A DNA stretch of 64,000 bases from Nevskia sp. (GTDB lineage: Bacteria > Pseudomonadota > Gammaproteobacteria > Nevskiales > Nevskiaceae). Below the pieces are notes generated by a model. The model made no database searches and had not been told where the DNA came from. It saw nothing but the letters and a program-made list of their open reading frames with translations. The first letter of the stretch is position 1. Every line of letters begins with the position of its first letter. The DNA is taken from positions 1-64,000 of the forward strand of contig NZ_JAKFUM010000005.1 of assembly GCF_021732705.1 (NCBI RefSeq). The letters are read 5' to 3'. Shown one piece after another: positions 54,401 to 64,000 of the stretch. The position numbers and the translations under genes were made by a program.

Positions 54401-55719
54401 CGCCGCAGCCGGCGGGCGGCCCGACCGTGGTCAGCGTGGCGCGGGCCGGCAACAGCCCGACCAATGCCTCGACCGTGGCCTACAACGTCACCTTCAGCGA
54501 GCCGGTCATCGGTGTCGATGCCACCGATTTCTCGCTGGCCACGACCGGCAACCTGTCGACCAGCGTCGCCAGCGTCAGTGGCTCGGGCGCGACCTACACG
54601 GTCAATGTCGCGACCGGCACCACCGGCAGCGGCACGGTGACCCTGTCGGTGGCCGACAACGACAGCATCCTCAGCACCTCGGGCTACCAGCCGCTCGGCG
54701 GCACGGGTGCGGGCAACGGCAATTTCACGGGCGAGACCTATCTGATCGACCACGATCCGCCAACGGCAACGGTCGCCGTGGCCGCGGGTCAGGCGAATCC
54801 GGCGACGGTCGCTCCGGTGAACTTCGACGTGCAGTTCTCGGAAGCCACCGGCGACTTCACGGCCGAGGATGTCGTGCTCGGCGGTACGGCGGGCGCGACG
54901 ACGGCGGTGGTCAGCGGCTCCGGCAGCAGCTACACGATCGCCGTGTCCGGCATGACCGCGAACGGTACCGTGATCGCCAGCGTCCGCGCGGCGGCGATCC
55001 GCGATGCCGCCGGCAACGACAGCCTCGCGTCGAATCTGGCGACGATCAACTTCCAGGGCTTCCAGCCGGATGTCGGCTTCACGCTCGCTGCGCAGTCGGT
55101 GACTGAAGGCAACGGCGGTGGCAACACCCCGGTGACGGTGACGGCAACGCTGGCATTCGCCTCGGTGCAGACCGTGACGGTGCCGGTGACGGTCGGCGGC
55201 GGTACCGCCACGCAGGGCACGGACTACACGCTCGCCACCAGCACGCTGACCTTCCCGGCCGGCGCGACGGTGGCCAGCGTCACGCTGAACGTGCTCCGCG
55301 ACAACGTGGTCGAGCCGACCGAAACCGTCGTGCTGAATCTCGGCACGCCGGTCAATGCTCGCCTCGGCACGCCGGCATCGACGACGATCAGCATCCAGAA
55401 CGACGACGACGACGTGCCAAACGAGTTCACCTTCGGCAGCGTCTCCGGCGTGCTGCGCAACTCCGTGCAGACCTCGGCCCCGGTCGTCATCACCGGCATC
55501 AACACGGCGTCGCCGATCACGGTGACTGGCGGCAGCTACAGCATCAACGGCAGCGTCTTCACGACGGCACCGGGTGCGATCATCAACGGCGACTCGGTAC
55601 GCGTCCGCGTGACGGCGTCGGATCGCTTCGCGACGTCGACCACCGGCAGCGTCACCATCGGGGGCGTCACCGGCACCTATACGGTGACCACGCGGCGTCT
55701 GCTGGAACCGCTGAACTGA
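51487..55719 (+). CDS. Large secreted S8-type subtilase with P-domain, Ig-like and Calx-beta modules
   Basis: 1410 residues from ATG 51487, with a signal-like hydrophobic stretch at about 28-50. Residues 240-650 are an S8 peptidase: D255 in CVLSDGATS, N368 in SSAGNEG and S617 in FFGTSAAAPHAAA. The usual His (HGTAM) is replaced by Glu (GDEGTAMMEII, E287), an acidic substitution I recall in a subgroup of these proteins. A proprotein-convertase-type P-domain follows at about 806-966, two Ig-like repeats at about 977-1190, and a Calx-beta domain at about 1195-1305, then a beta-rich tail. No C-terminal sorting motif is recognised. Activity is uncertain because of the His change. Confidence 0.88.
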   Translation: MAQHSSKTWQRVRHSCRSVADTLKRRLKPAAPLALGLFASLSLVGNAGLPTFNPAPTPSAVSTGDVQMQPSAAAQIALLQSIKAAKTPIQQKIDSRLFMGMMKQKGDARMAALPDFRFVKPERDGRVPVDIVIGKNTDVLAVWDKLNAIDATIITDKGVVFSSRTVRARVRMDDVDALAAMGEVRKIRMAIPAVTNAATPPRQLGPVAAQSSNPASTPVANALTRSQGARTHGADTARSIYGTNGAGQTICVLSDGATSYQASQASGDLPPGNQVFILPGQIGTGDEGTAMMEIIYDVAPAARIGFATAFTSEASFAQNILDLAAAGCTIIVDDIIYLDESPFQDGPVAQSVNTVTANGVLYFSSAGNEGNLSDGTSGTWEGNFLASTATPPTVLAGSGPLHNFGNGGQSILVAAGSANTPVILIWAEHSTLTEGFASTDYDVYDLNGALTTVFDMSADAQDGVGGDDFPIEFIGGGAFTGERLVVARFAAGNTTSAPAFNMILFRGRLEAALATSGATRGHSAAANAFSTAATPAATAFSTPPGAGPFPNLFSSANLSETFSSDGPRRIILSPTGEELTPGNRTFSGGVLRQKPDLTAADGVSTSAPGFATFFGTSAAAPHAAAIAGLVRSALPTLTQSQVRNLLTSTAIDIEVAGVDRTTGAGIVMPVPALQAGGAVGQPSLSAGTATYSQIYGDSDGVVETNEIFAVTLPLTNVGAAPATGLSVSLGNVPSNVTVLTGPASYPDLAPGQTAPNATPIVFRVEPAFVCGTPIAFSAVASYGAPTSPQSFPLSVGTGSPGPSQTFSYTTPVVAIPDSPGAAINVPLNVSGLTSPISDLNFRFDGATCNATINSTTVGLNHTWVGDLTIGLVSPSGTVVSLMNRPGGTGNSGNNFCQTLLDDESTGISIQNIAIANAPWVGSFRPAAPLSGFDGQSGNGTWQLRVQDLAGGDLGSVRAFSLQITGSAVCNVPPQPAGGPTVVSVARAGNSPTNASTVAYNVTFSEPVIGVDATDFSLATTGNLSTSVASVSGSGATYTVNVATGTTGSGTVTLSVADNDSILSTSGYQPLGGTGAGNGNFTGETYLIDHDPPTATVAVAAGQANPATVAPVNFDVQFSEATGDFTAEDVVLGGTAGATTAVVSGSGSSYTIAVSGMTANGTVIASVRAAAIRDAAGNDSLASNLATINFQGFQPDVGFTLAAQSVTEGNGGGNTPVTVTATLAFASVQTVTVPVTVGGGTATQGTDYTLATSTLTFPAGATVASVTLNVLRDNVVEPTETVVLNLGTPVNARLGTPASTTISIQNDDDDVPNEFTFGSVSGVLRNSVQTSAPVVITGINTASPITVTGGSYSINGSVFTTAPGAIINGDSVRVRVTASDRFATSTTGSVTIGGVTGTYTVTTRRLLEPLN

Positions 55720-55761
55720 AGCTGATGAAGCATCGGCGCCGACGCTGAGTCGAGCGCCTGG

Positions 55762-55793
55762 ATCCCGGGGTCGGCAACGACCCCGGGATTTTT
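55762..55793 (+). terminator. Intrinsic terminator after the subtilase gene
   Basis: ATCCCGGGGTCG (55762-55773), loop GCAA, CGACCCCGGGAT (55778-55789) and a T-run. A 12-bp perfect stem. Confidence 0.92.
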
Positions 55794-55996
55794 GTTGGCC
55801 AGCGAGCGGCGTCAGCCGCGAAGACGCAACCGGCGCCGGTCGATTGATCCGGGTATTGCCGCGGGGATCGGTGCGAGCGGCCATCGTCGTCCAGACTTCC
55901 TTAACAGCCGGAATCAAAACGGGTATCGTCGCGTCAACCCGAAGGTTCCACGCGCCAGCCGTTGTCATGGCACGGCTTTCGCTCGATGAATCCACA

Positions 55997-56947
55997 ATGT
56001 CCAATACCACCACTCGCTGGCTGTGGCATGCCTTGGCCGTTGCGTTGCTTGCAGCGCTCGGCACCGGCCTCTACATCGCCAGCAAACGCATCGACTACAC
56101 CTGGCGCTGGGAGCGAATCCCGCAATACCTGATCTCCACCGAAGGCGAGGACCTGAAGGCGCCGTTCGATGGCTTCATCGTGGTCTCCGAGGACGGCAAG
56201 CAATTGTCGATGACCGCGATGCGCGGCTCGGAGACCCATGACTTCACCGGCTTCAGCCGGATCCTGTCGAACAACGGCGATCTCGTGTTCGAGGGCGATG
56301 TCGTGGCCAAGACCGATCAGGTCGGGCCCGGCCCGCTGCTGGTCGGCCTGTGGCTGACCCTGAAGATTTCGGCGCTGTCGCTGGTGTTCGCGCTGCTGCT
56401 GGGGCTGGTGTTCGGTCTCGGCCGGGTGTCGAAGAACCCGGCGGCGCGCGACCTCGCCGCGTTCTATGTCGAAGTGATCCGCGGCACGCCGCTGCTGGTG
56501 CAGATCTTCATCGTCTACTTCTTCATCGGCACCGTGCTGCAGCTGTCGGCCTTCGCTGCCGGGGTCGTGGCGCTGGCGGTGTTCACCGGTGCGTATGTCG
56601 CCGAGATCGTCCGTGCCGGCATCGAGGCCGTGCCGAAGCGGCAGACCGAGGCCGCGCAGAGCGTCGGGCTGTCCGGTGCGCAGACGATGATGTACGTGAT
56701 CCTGCCACAGGCCACGCGCCGCATCCTGCCGCCGCTGGCCGGGCAGTCGATCAATCTGATCAAGGATTCGTCGTTGGTGTCGGTCATGGCGCTGACCGAT
56801 CTGACCAAGGCCGGCCGTGAGGTCGTCAGCTCGACTTTCAGCCCGTTCGAGGTCTGGTTCACCGTGGCGCTGATGTATCTGCTGCTGACCGGCGTGCTGT
56901 CGGTCGCGGTTCGTCGCCTTGAAAAGCGTTACGCGTCCCAGGATTGA
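55997..56947 (+). CDS. Polar amino-acid ABC transporter permease with extra N-terminal domain
   Basis: 316 residues. The C-terminal 200 carry the His/Glu/Gln-type permease fold, with the EAA loop [20 protein letters not shown] and [12 protein letters not shown]. The first helix (about 9-29) is separated from the rest by an insert of about 65 residues (46-112) with the hydrophilic beta-rich sequence [16 protein letters not shown] and [13 protein letters not shown], which common permeases lack. An ATG at 55967 is an alternative start. It is followed 7 nt later by the ATPase gene; no substrate-binding protein gene is present. Confidence 0.88.
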   Translation: MSNTTTRWLWHALAVALLAALGTGLYIASKRIDYTWRWERIPQYLISTEGEDLKAPFDGFIVVSEDGKQLSMTAMRGSETHDFTGFSRILSNNGDLVFEGDVVAKTDQVGPGPLLVGLWLTLKISALSLVFALLLGLVFGLGRVSKNPAARDLAAFYVEVIRGTPLLVQIFIVYFFIGTVLQLSAFAAGVVALAVFTGAYVAEIVRAGIEAVPKRQTEAAQSVGLSGAQTMMYVILPQATRRILPPLAGQSINLIKDSSLVSVMALTDLTKAGREVVSSTFSPFEVWFTVALMYLLLTGVLSVAVRRLEKRYASQD

Positions 56948-56954
56948 GCGAGCG

Positions 56955-57695
56955 ATGACGAATCCGGTTTTGATTGAAGCGAAGAACGTCGAGAAGCGCT
57001 ATCCGAATGGCGTGCTCGGGCTGAAGACCGCGTCGCTGGCTGTGAAGGCGGGCGAGGTCGTCGTCATCGTCGGCCCGAGCGGCTCGGGCAAGTCGACCCT
57101 GCTGCGCACCTTCAACGGCCTGGAAGCGATCACCGCCGGCGAGATCGTCGTCGATGGCCATGGCCTGCACGAGCGCGGCGCGGACCTGCGCGCGCTGCGT
57201 CAGCGAGTCGGCATGGTGTTCCAGCAGTTCAACCTGTTTCCGCACCTGACGGTGCTTGAAAACCTGACGCTGGCACCGCGCAAGGTCTTGAAGCTGTCGG
57301 AGTCCGAGGCGGTCGAGCGGGCGCTGGCGCTGCTGAAGAAGGTCGGACTGTCGGACAAGGCCGAGCGCTATCCGTCGCAGCTGTCGGGCGGTCAGCAGCA
57401 GCGCGTCGCGATCGCGCGCGCGCTGGCGATGCAGCCGGCGGTGATCCTGTTCGACGAGCCGACCAGCGCACTCGATCCGGAAATGGTCGGCGAGGTGCTC
57501 GAAGTGATGCGCCAACTCGCGACCGAAGGCATGACCATGTGCGTCGTGACCCACGAGATGGGCTTCGCCCGGGCCGTGGCCAATCGCGTGATCTTCATGG
57601 ATGCCGGCGAGATCCTGTGCGAGGACCCGCCCGCAGCGTTCTTCGATGCCCCGAAGCACGAGCGCCTTCGCAGCTTCCTGCGTCAGGTGCTTTGA
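56955..57695 (+). CDS. Polar amino-acid ABC transporter ATP-binding protein
   Basis: 246 residues of the GlnQ/HisP type. Walker [14 protein letters not shown]-loop [18 protein letters not shown] signature [16 protein letters not shown] and Walker [15 protein letters not shown] are intact; switch histidine in VVTHEMGF. It is translated with the permease gene 7 nt upstream. The likely substrate is glutamine, glutamate, histidine, arginine or a related amino acid. Confidence 0.93.
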   Translation: MTNPVLIEAKNVEKRYPNGVLGLKTASLAVKAGEVVVIVGPSGSGKSTLLRTFNGLEAITAGEIVVDGHGLHERGADLRALRQRVGMVFQQFNLFPHLTVLENLTLAPRKVLKLSESEAVERALALLKKVGLSDKAERYPSQLSGGQQQRVAIARALAMQPAVILFDEPTSALDPEMVGEVLEVMRQLATEGMTMCVVTHEMGFARAVANRVIFMDAGEILCEDPPAAFFDAPKHERLRSFLRQVL

Positions 57696-57832
57696 CCTCG
57701 AGGACCTGCCCCGAAGGCGTTTCCGCGCGCTAGACTTTCGCCCGCCCGCGCGCCACCCGGCGTGCCAGATTTGATGAATCGTTGACGCAGCATCGGGCAA
57801 GCTGCTGTGCCGTTTTGACAAGGAGCCGCACC

Positions 57833-58528
57833 ATGCTCGGACGCATCGAATACAAACCGACCCCCGCAAAATTCCTGACGGTCGAGCGCCATTTCGGTCG
57901 CCGCTCCGTCGAGCGCCTGCTCGGCATCCGCGATCACTCGGACGTGCTGCCATCGGATTCGATTCCGATCATCCGGCGGCAGCTCGATCAGTCCGCCGAG
58001 GTCATCGCGGCGCGCTGGGGTGCGATCATGCGCGATGCACCGGCGCCCGCGGCCAACTCGTCCGTGGCGAACCTGTTTGCTGCCGAGCCGGCGATCGAGG
58101 CGGCGCCGGGTCATCCGGTGTGGGGCACGGCGATGGCCAACGCGCGTTGCCTGATCCCGGCCACCGGCTGGTATCGCTGTCTGCCGCGGATCGACGAGGC
58201 CACCGGCGAGCCGGTGGTGGACCCGGAAACCCGCGCGGTGGCGAAGCGCCGTTTCGCGCTGCGCAATCCGCGTCAGCAGATGGTGTCGTTCGCGGGTGTC
58301 TACCGGACGCGCAGCATCGGCGGCAACACGCAGCTGTCGGCCACGATCCTGATGCGCGCGGCCCCCCCGGAGCTGGCCTGGCTGCATGAATACGTGCCGT
58401 GCGTGCTGCCGGAGTCGCTGTGGGGCTCATGGCTGAACCCGACACTGGTAGAGCCCTGCGCGATCTCGCAGATCCTCGACCGTGCCCAGCACGAGTTCGA
58501 TGTCAGCGAGACGGCCTGGTGTCGCTGA
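57833..58528 (+). CDS. Divergent SRAP (YedK/HMCES-like) protein lacking catalytic Cys2
   Basis: 231 residues; AAGGAG precedes the ATG, so the start MLGRIEYKPTPAKF is firm. SRAP proteins need an N-terminal cysteine (MCGR) to make a covalent link to abasic DNA; here residue 2 is leucine. The GFYEW block that carries the catalytic glutamate appears as GWYRCLP, with arginine in the Glu position, and the segment before it is shortened. The histidine near the end (LHEYVPCVLPES) is kept. The fold is recognisable (RWGAIM, NARCLIPATGW, FAGVYRTRS) but chemistry as for YedK is unlikely. Confidence 0.8.
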   Translation: MLGRIEYKPTPAKFLTVERHFGRRSVERLLGIRDHSDVLPSDSIPIIRRQLDQSAEVIAARWGAIMRDAPAPAANSSVANLFAAEPAIEAAPGHPVWGTAMANARCLIPATGWYRCLPRIDEATGEPVVDPETRAVAKRRFALRNPRQQMVSFAGVYRTRSIGGNTQLSATILMRAAPPELAWLHEYVPCVLPESLWGSWLNPTLVEPCAISQILDRAQHEFDVSETAWCR

Positions 58529-58529
58529 A

Positions 58530-59771
58530 TCAGGCGAGACCGTTCGGCAACGCCGATTCCCGCGATCGCAGCGCGGTCTCGGCGATGCCGAGGTAATCCC
58601 GGGTGATCGGCAGCGCCGCCGCCGATTTCGCAAGCTGCATCTGGATCACCATCTGCTTGCCGTAGCGGAAGCCGATTTCGCCGGCGATCAGATAGAACTC
58701 CCACATCCGGCAGAAGCGGGCGTCGAACATCGCCTCGGCGCTCGCACGCTGCGCGCTGAAACGCGCCTCCCAGTGCACCAGCGTCTCGGCGTAGTGCCGG
58801 CGCAGGATTTCGATGTCGGTGATCCACAGCTTCGCGCTCTCGGCGGCGGCGGAGAATTCCGAGACCGCCGGTACGTGGGCGCCCGGGAATATGTACTTGC
58901 GAAACCACGGCGAGATCGAGCCCGGACCGCCCATCCGGCCGATGGTGTGAATCAGGGCGGCGCCATCATCGGTCAGCAGGTTCGCGACCTTGGCGAAGAA
59001 TTCCTGATGCTGGCTGACGCCGACATGCTCGAACATGCCGATCGACACGATGCGATCGAACGGGCCCTGCACGTCGCGGTAGTCCTTCAGCTCGAAGCTG
59101 ACGCGCCCGCTCAGGCCGCGCTCTTGCGCGCGCTCGGTCGCCAGCGCGTGCTGTTCGACCGAAAGCGTGACGCCGACGACGTCAACGTCGGCCACTTCGG
59201 CCAGATACAGCGCCATGCCGCCCCAGCCGCAACCGATGTCGAGAATGCGCTGGCCCGGCTTCAGGTCGAGCTTCGCCGCGATGTGGCGCAGCTTGTTGCG
59301 CTGTGCGACTTCGAGCGTGTCATCCGGGCTCAGGAAGTAGGCGCAGGAATAGTGCAGGTCGTCGTCGAGGAACAGGCGGTACAGTTCGTTCGACAGATCG
59401 TAGTGATGCGCGACATTGCTGCGTGCGCGCTTCAGCGTGTTGCGGCTGCCGAGCTTGCGCAGACGCTTGTAGGTGTCGCGCACGGCTTTCTGCAGCGGTT
59501 GGCTGCGCAGGTGGTCGCGATTCAGCGCGAAGATCATCAGCAGGTCGCGGATCGAGCCTTGCTCGACCACCAGCGTGCCGTCCATGTAGGCCTCTCCGGC
59601 CTTCAGTTCGGGATTGAAGAACAGCGTGCGGTACAGCGCCGGGTCGGTCAGGCGAATGACGACCGTCGGGCCTGGCGCGCCGGCATGGACCTCGCGGGAG
59701 CCATCGGGACCGATGACGGTCAGGCTCCCGGTACGGACGAAACGACGCAGCATTCGATCCAGCAGGCGCAT
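58530..59771 (-). CDS. cfa: Cyclopropane-fatty-acyl-phospholipid synthase
   Basis: 413 residues. SAM-dependent methylation of unsaturated phospholipid acyl chains. Signatures: AHHYDLSNELYRLFLD, LDIGCGWGGMALYLAE, VSIGMFEHVGVSQH and SPWFRKYIFPGAHVP. Convergent with the SRAP gene, with 1 nt between the stops. Confidence 0.95.
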   Translation of the reverse strand: MRLLDRMLRRFVRTGSLTVIGPDGSREVHAGAPGPTVVIRLTDPALYRTLFFNPELKAGEAYMDGTLVVEQGSIRDLLMIFALNRDHLRSQPLQKAVRDTYKRLRKLGSRNTLKRARSNVAHHYDLSNELYRLFLDDDLHYSCAYFLSPDDTLEVAQRNKLRHIAAKLDLKPGQRILDIGCGWGGMALYLAEVADVDVVGVTLSVEQHALATERAQERGLSGRVSFELKDYRDVQGPFDRIVSIGMFEHVGVSQHQEFFAKVANLLTDDGAALIHTIGRMGGPGSISPWFRKYIFPGAHVPAVSEFSAAAESAKLWITDIEILRRHYAETLVHWEARFSAQRASAEAMFDARFCRMWEFYLIAGEIGFRYGKQMVIQMQLAKSAAALPITRDYLGIAETALRSRESALPNGLA

Positions 59772-59835
59772 CGTTCTGATCCCTCAAGTGCGGCGCGGAA
59801 CCGCATGGTCCGCTGCCGGCTACAGCCGTGACCAC

Positions 59836-59868
59836 CGAAAACAAGAAGGCGGGTTTTCACCCGCCTTC
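59836..59868 (-). terminator. Intrinsic terminator of the nuo operon
   Basis: Perfect 10-bp stem GAAGGCGGGT/ACCCGCCTTC (59845-59868) with a TTTC loop; on the minus strand it is followed by TTGTTTT. It lies between the nuoN stop and the cfa start. Confidence 0.85.
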
Positions 59869-59900
59869 GTCAACGCCCTGCGAAGCGGACCGCGAACGCG

Positions 59901-61346
59901 CTAGTGCAGTCCAGCCGCCTGAATCGCGCTGATGAACGGCTGCGGATAGACCCCGAGGACGATCATCAGCACCATCAAGGCCACGACCATCGCACCACCG
60001 GTGCCGGAAGCCCAGTCGAGCGGTGCCGAGTACTTGCGGACCCACGGTGCACGCAGATACAGCTGCACCATCGCGCGCAGGTAGTAGAACAGGCCGACGG
60101 CGCTGCCGGCGACGATGGCGGCAAGCAGCAGCCACTGACGCTTCTCGACACCCGCGGTGATCGCATAGAACTTGCCGATGAAGCCGGCGGTCATCGGGAT
60201 GCCGGCCAGCGAGATCAGCGCCACGGTCAGGATTGCGGTCAGGTACGGGCGACGCCAGAACAGGCCGCGGTAATCCCACAGCGTGTCGGCGTCGTGGCTC
60301 TTGTACGGGCTCGACATCAGCGTGACCACGCCGAATGCGGCGAGTGTCGTGACGACATAGGTCAGCAGATAGACGCCGACCGCTTCCGAAGCCAGCGAGC
60401 CGGCCGACACGAACGCCACCAGCAGGTAGCCGAAATGGGCGATCGACGAGTAAGCGAGCAGGCGCTTCAGGTTGTCCTGCAGCAGCGCCAGCACATTCCC
60501 AACGACGATCGAGATGATGGCCAGCGCGGCCAGCACGTCGAGCAGCAGATCGTACTGATACGCCTTCGCCTCGATGAAGTAGCGCAGCAGCACGGCGAAC
60601 ACGGCCACCTTGGACGCCGTCGCGAGATAGGCGGCGACCGGGGCCGGCGCACCCTCGTAGACGTCCGGCGTCCACAAGTGGAACGGCGCCAGCGACAGCT
60701 TGAAGCCGAGACCGACCAGGATCATCGCGCCACCGACCACGACGACGGTGTAGCTCGATCCGGTGACCGCCGCGACGCGCGCACCGATGTCGGTGAACGA
60801 CAGCGCGCCGGTCTGCGAATAGATCAGCGCCATGCCGAACAGGATGAAGGCCGATGCCGCAGCCGACAGCACCAGGTACTTCATGCTCGCCTCGAGCGAA
60901 CGGCGCTCCTTCACCAGATAGCCGATCAGGCCGTACAGCGGCACGCTGAGCAGTTCCAGACCGATGAAGAAACTGGCGAAATGCCGGGCGCAGACCAGCA
61001 CGAGCCCGCCGAGCACCGACAGGTTCAGCAGCAGGTACACCTCTTCCTTGTTGCCGTCATAGCCTTCCATGTAGGCGTGCGACAAGGTCGCCGTCGCCAG
61101 ACCGGTGGCCAGCACCAGCGCCATGTAGAAGCAGGAATAGCTGTCGACGACCAGCAGCGGCGTCACGATCTGCGGCGACACGAAGTAGGCGATGACGCAG
61201 CCGATCAGCGCCAGATTCAGGCCGACCACGGAGAACGTCGCGTTCCACCAGTGGTGGCGCTTGATCGCGATGGCGGTCATCACCCAGATCACCGTGGCGC
61301 TGGTGAACAGGATCGGCAGCATCGCCAGCAACTGACTCCGGGTCAT
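59901..61346 (-). CDS. nuoN: NADH-quinone oxidoreductase subunit N
   Basis: 481 residues, a proton-pumping antiporter-like subunit of complex I with about 14 membrane helices. Start MTRSQLLAMLP at 61346, overlapping the nuoM stop by 4 nt. Signatures: EGAPAPVAAYLATASKVAVFA, LKRLLAYSSIAHFGYLLVA and AGIPMTAGFIGKFYA. Last gene of the nuo operon, with a terminator after it. Confidence 0.96.
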   Translation of the reverse strand: MTRSQLLAMLPILFTSATVIWVMTAIAIKRHHWWNATFSVVGLNLALIGCVIAYFVSPQIVTPLLVVDSYSCFYMALVLATGLATATLSHAYMEGYDGNKEEVYLLLNLSVLGGLVLVCARHFASFFIGLELLSVPLYGLIGYLVKERRSLEASMKYLVLSAAASAFILFGMALIYSQTGALSFTDIGARVAAVTGSSYTVVVVGGAMILVGLGFKLSLAPFHLWTPDVYEGAPAPVAAYLATASKVAVFAVLLRYFIEAKAYQYDLLLDVLAALAIISIVVGNVLALLQDNLKRLLAYSSIAHFGYLLVAFVSAGSLASEAVGVYLLTYVVTTLAAFGVVTLMSSPYKSHDADTLWDYRGLFWRRPYLTAILTVALISLAGIPMTAGFIGKFYAITAGVEKRQWLLLAAIVAGSAVGLFYYLRAMVQLYLRAPWVRKYSAPLDWASGTGGAMVVALMVLMIVLGVYPQPFISAIQAAGLH

Positions 61347-62883
61347 GGCAGCACTCCGGCGACGGCAGCGGCAGGTGTCTTCGCGGCCGCTGCATAGATG
61401 GCTTCGACACCGGCCATCGGCGCCTTCGTGATCTCGAGGATCGCCTGCGGATACAGCCCCATCCACAGGATCAGGATCATCAGGCTCAGCATCGTGGCGA
61501 TTTCACGGAAGTTCAGGTCGCGGAGCTTTTCAGTGCTCTGCGTCGGTCCGAAGAAGGCTTTCTGCATCATCAGCAGCGAGTAGACCGCCGCCAGAATCAG
61601 GCCGCTGGCCGAGATGATCGTGATCACCGGTGCCACCTTGAAGCTGCCGACCATGATCAGGAATTCGCCAACGAAGTTACCGAGGCCGGGAAGGCCGAGG
61701 GCCGCGGCGGTGAAGAACATCGCGATTGGCGGCAGGATCGGCAGTCGCGACCACAGGCCACCCATCTCGCGCAGGTCGCGGGTGTGCAGGCGTTCGTAGA
61801 CTTCGCCGCACAGGATGAACAGCGCACCGGCAGAGATGCCGTGCGCCAGCATCTGCATGATCACGCCCTGCAGCGACTGCGTGGTGCCGGCGTAGATGCC
61901 GATCATCACGAACCCCATGTGCGACACCGAGGTGTACGCGACGAAGCGCTTGACGTCGTTCTGGGACATCGACATCACGGCACCGTAGATCACGCCGATC
62001 ACGCCGAGCCACATCGCGAACGGGGCGATCTCGTGAGAGGCGTTCGGGAAGAACGGCACACCGAAACGCAGGATGCCGTAGGCCGCGGTCTTCAGCAGGA
62101 TGCCTGCGAGGTCGACCGAACCCGCCGTCGGTGCCTGCGAGTGGGCGTCCGGCAGCCACGAGTGCAGCGGCACGACCGGCATCTTGACCGCGAACGCGAC
62201 GAAGAAACCGAGCATCAGCCACCACTCGGTGCTGGCCGACATCGGCGTCTTCAGCAGGGCTTCGTACGCAAACGTCAGGTTGCCGGTGGCGGTGTAGTGC
62301 ACGAACACCAGCGCCAGGATCGCCACCAGCATCATCAGCCCCGATGCCTGGGTGAAGATGAAGAACTTGGTCGCCGCAAACACGCGGCCCTTGCCGCCCG
62401 GGGCGTTATGTCCCCACAGCGCGATCAGGAAGTACATCGGCACCAGCATCACTTCCCAGAAGAAGAAGAACAGGAAGAGATCCATCGCGAGGAACACGCC
62501 GATGACGCCGGACAGGTTCCACAGCAGGTTCAGGTGGAAGAAGCCGACATTGCGCTGCACCTCGTTCCACGAGCAGGCCACGGCGACGACGCCGATCAGG
62601 CCGGTCAGCGCGACCAGCACCAGCGACAGGCCATCAAGCGCCAGATGGAAGCTGATGCCGAGGCGCGGAATCCACGACGTCTGGAACTCCTCGACCCAGC
62701 GCGGGCTCTGGCCGTTCAGCAGGGTCAACGAGTAATCGCCGGTGATCCAGAGCCAGACCGTGATGCCGAGCACCGCCATCATCGTGCCCAGCGCGACCCA
62801 GCGTGGGAACCCACGGCCGAAGCGTTCGCCCTGCCAGCACAGCAGTCCGCCCACGAACGGGATCAGCAGCAGCCAGACCAGAA

Positions 62884-62887
<4 letters not shown>
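61343..62887 (-). CDS. nuoM: NADH-quinone oxidoreductase subunit M
   Basis: 514 residues. Antiporter-like subunit of complex I. Start MILVWLLLIPF at 62887, overlapping the nuoL stop by 4 nt. Signatures: SWLPDAHSQAPTAGSVDLAG, DVKRFVAYTSVSHMGFVM and HGISAGALFILCGEVYERL. Normal length. Confidence 0.97.

Positions 62888-64000
<1,113 letters not shown>

Noticed and set aside
52162-56064. 1300-residue minus-strand open frame opposite the subtilase
   Set aside because: An Arg/Asp/Gly-rich antisense shadow with no domain; the plus-strand gene has a signal, catalytic motifs and a terminator.

Overview
This is a GC-rich bacterial chromosome segment, most likely from a gammaproteobacterium. The evidence is gene order: ygfB-pepP-ubiH-ubiI, yebC-ruvC-ruvA and prmB-aroC, a fused kinase/GNAT-type argA, and 4-nt start/stop overlaps throughout. 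The Lysobacterales (Xanthomonadales) or Nevskiales would fit, but the sequence alone does not settle the order. Almost all of the window is vertically inherited housekeeping DNA. There is no prophage or CRISPR array. The only insertion-sequence trace is a probable IS630-type transposase start at the left edge.

Layout. 1-4.6 kb: transposase start, TetR regulator, lipoamide dehydrogenase, YebC-type regulator, ruvC, ruvA (no ruvB follows). 4.6-7.8 kb: a small unknown gene and a winged-helix/Ser-Thr kinase/TPR membrane protein; the small gene and the 3' half of the kinase gene are AT-rich and look acquired. 8.2-13.7 kb: minus-strand chain SCO1, phosphatidylserine decarboxylase, MoxR ATPase, DUF58, TgpA-type transglutaminase. 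13.8-15.9 kb: prmB, aroC. 16-18.3 kb: GNAT, OsmC and three small genes including a GFA protein. 18.5-24.9 kb: a minus-strand block of SPFH/SHOCT, DUF4178, membrane spermidine-synthase-like and Tat-exported FAD lipoprotein genes, with a DUF350 gene converging on it. 25-27.5 kb: a Cys-rich mini-protein, a 6-oxocamphor-hydrolase-like crotonase, argA. 27.5-33.8 kb: ygfB, pepP, two DUF3667 genes, ubiH, ubiI-like. 33.8-40.1 kb: tandem glycine riboswitch, a repeat-bearing leader, then gcvT, gcvH, gcvPA, tpx, a lipoprotein and gcvPB. 40.3-44.4 kb: dgkA, PfkB-family kinase, tRNA-Thr(CGT), patatin phospholipase, glutathione S-transferase. 44.4-49.2 kb: a decayed PIN toxin, aconitase, CalB-like lipase. 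49.5-59.8 kb: NtrY-like histidine kinase, a 1410-aa secreted subtilase, a polar amino-acid ABC permease and ATPase, a divergent SRAP protein, cyclopropane fatty acid synthase. 59.9-64 kb: nuoN, nuoM and the 3' part of nuoL of complex I.

How the parts work together. The gcv genes encode glycine cleavage under a glycine-sensing leader; the lipoamide dehydrogenase at 1.1 kb could supply the L-protein. The MoxR-DUF58-TgpA and SPFH-DUF4178-aminopropyltransferase blocks both look like envelope maintenance or stress systems. The second has the best claim to being an incompletely described system. The most unusual sequence-level observations are an in-frame 3 x 33-bp tandem expansion inside GcvT, a composition break at the membrane segment of the kinase gene, a pair of direct repeats between riboswitch and gcvT, apparently leaderless divergent promoters for argA and ygfB, and an SRAP protein that lacks its catalytic Cys2.
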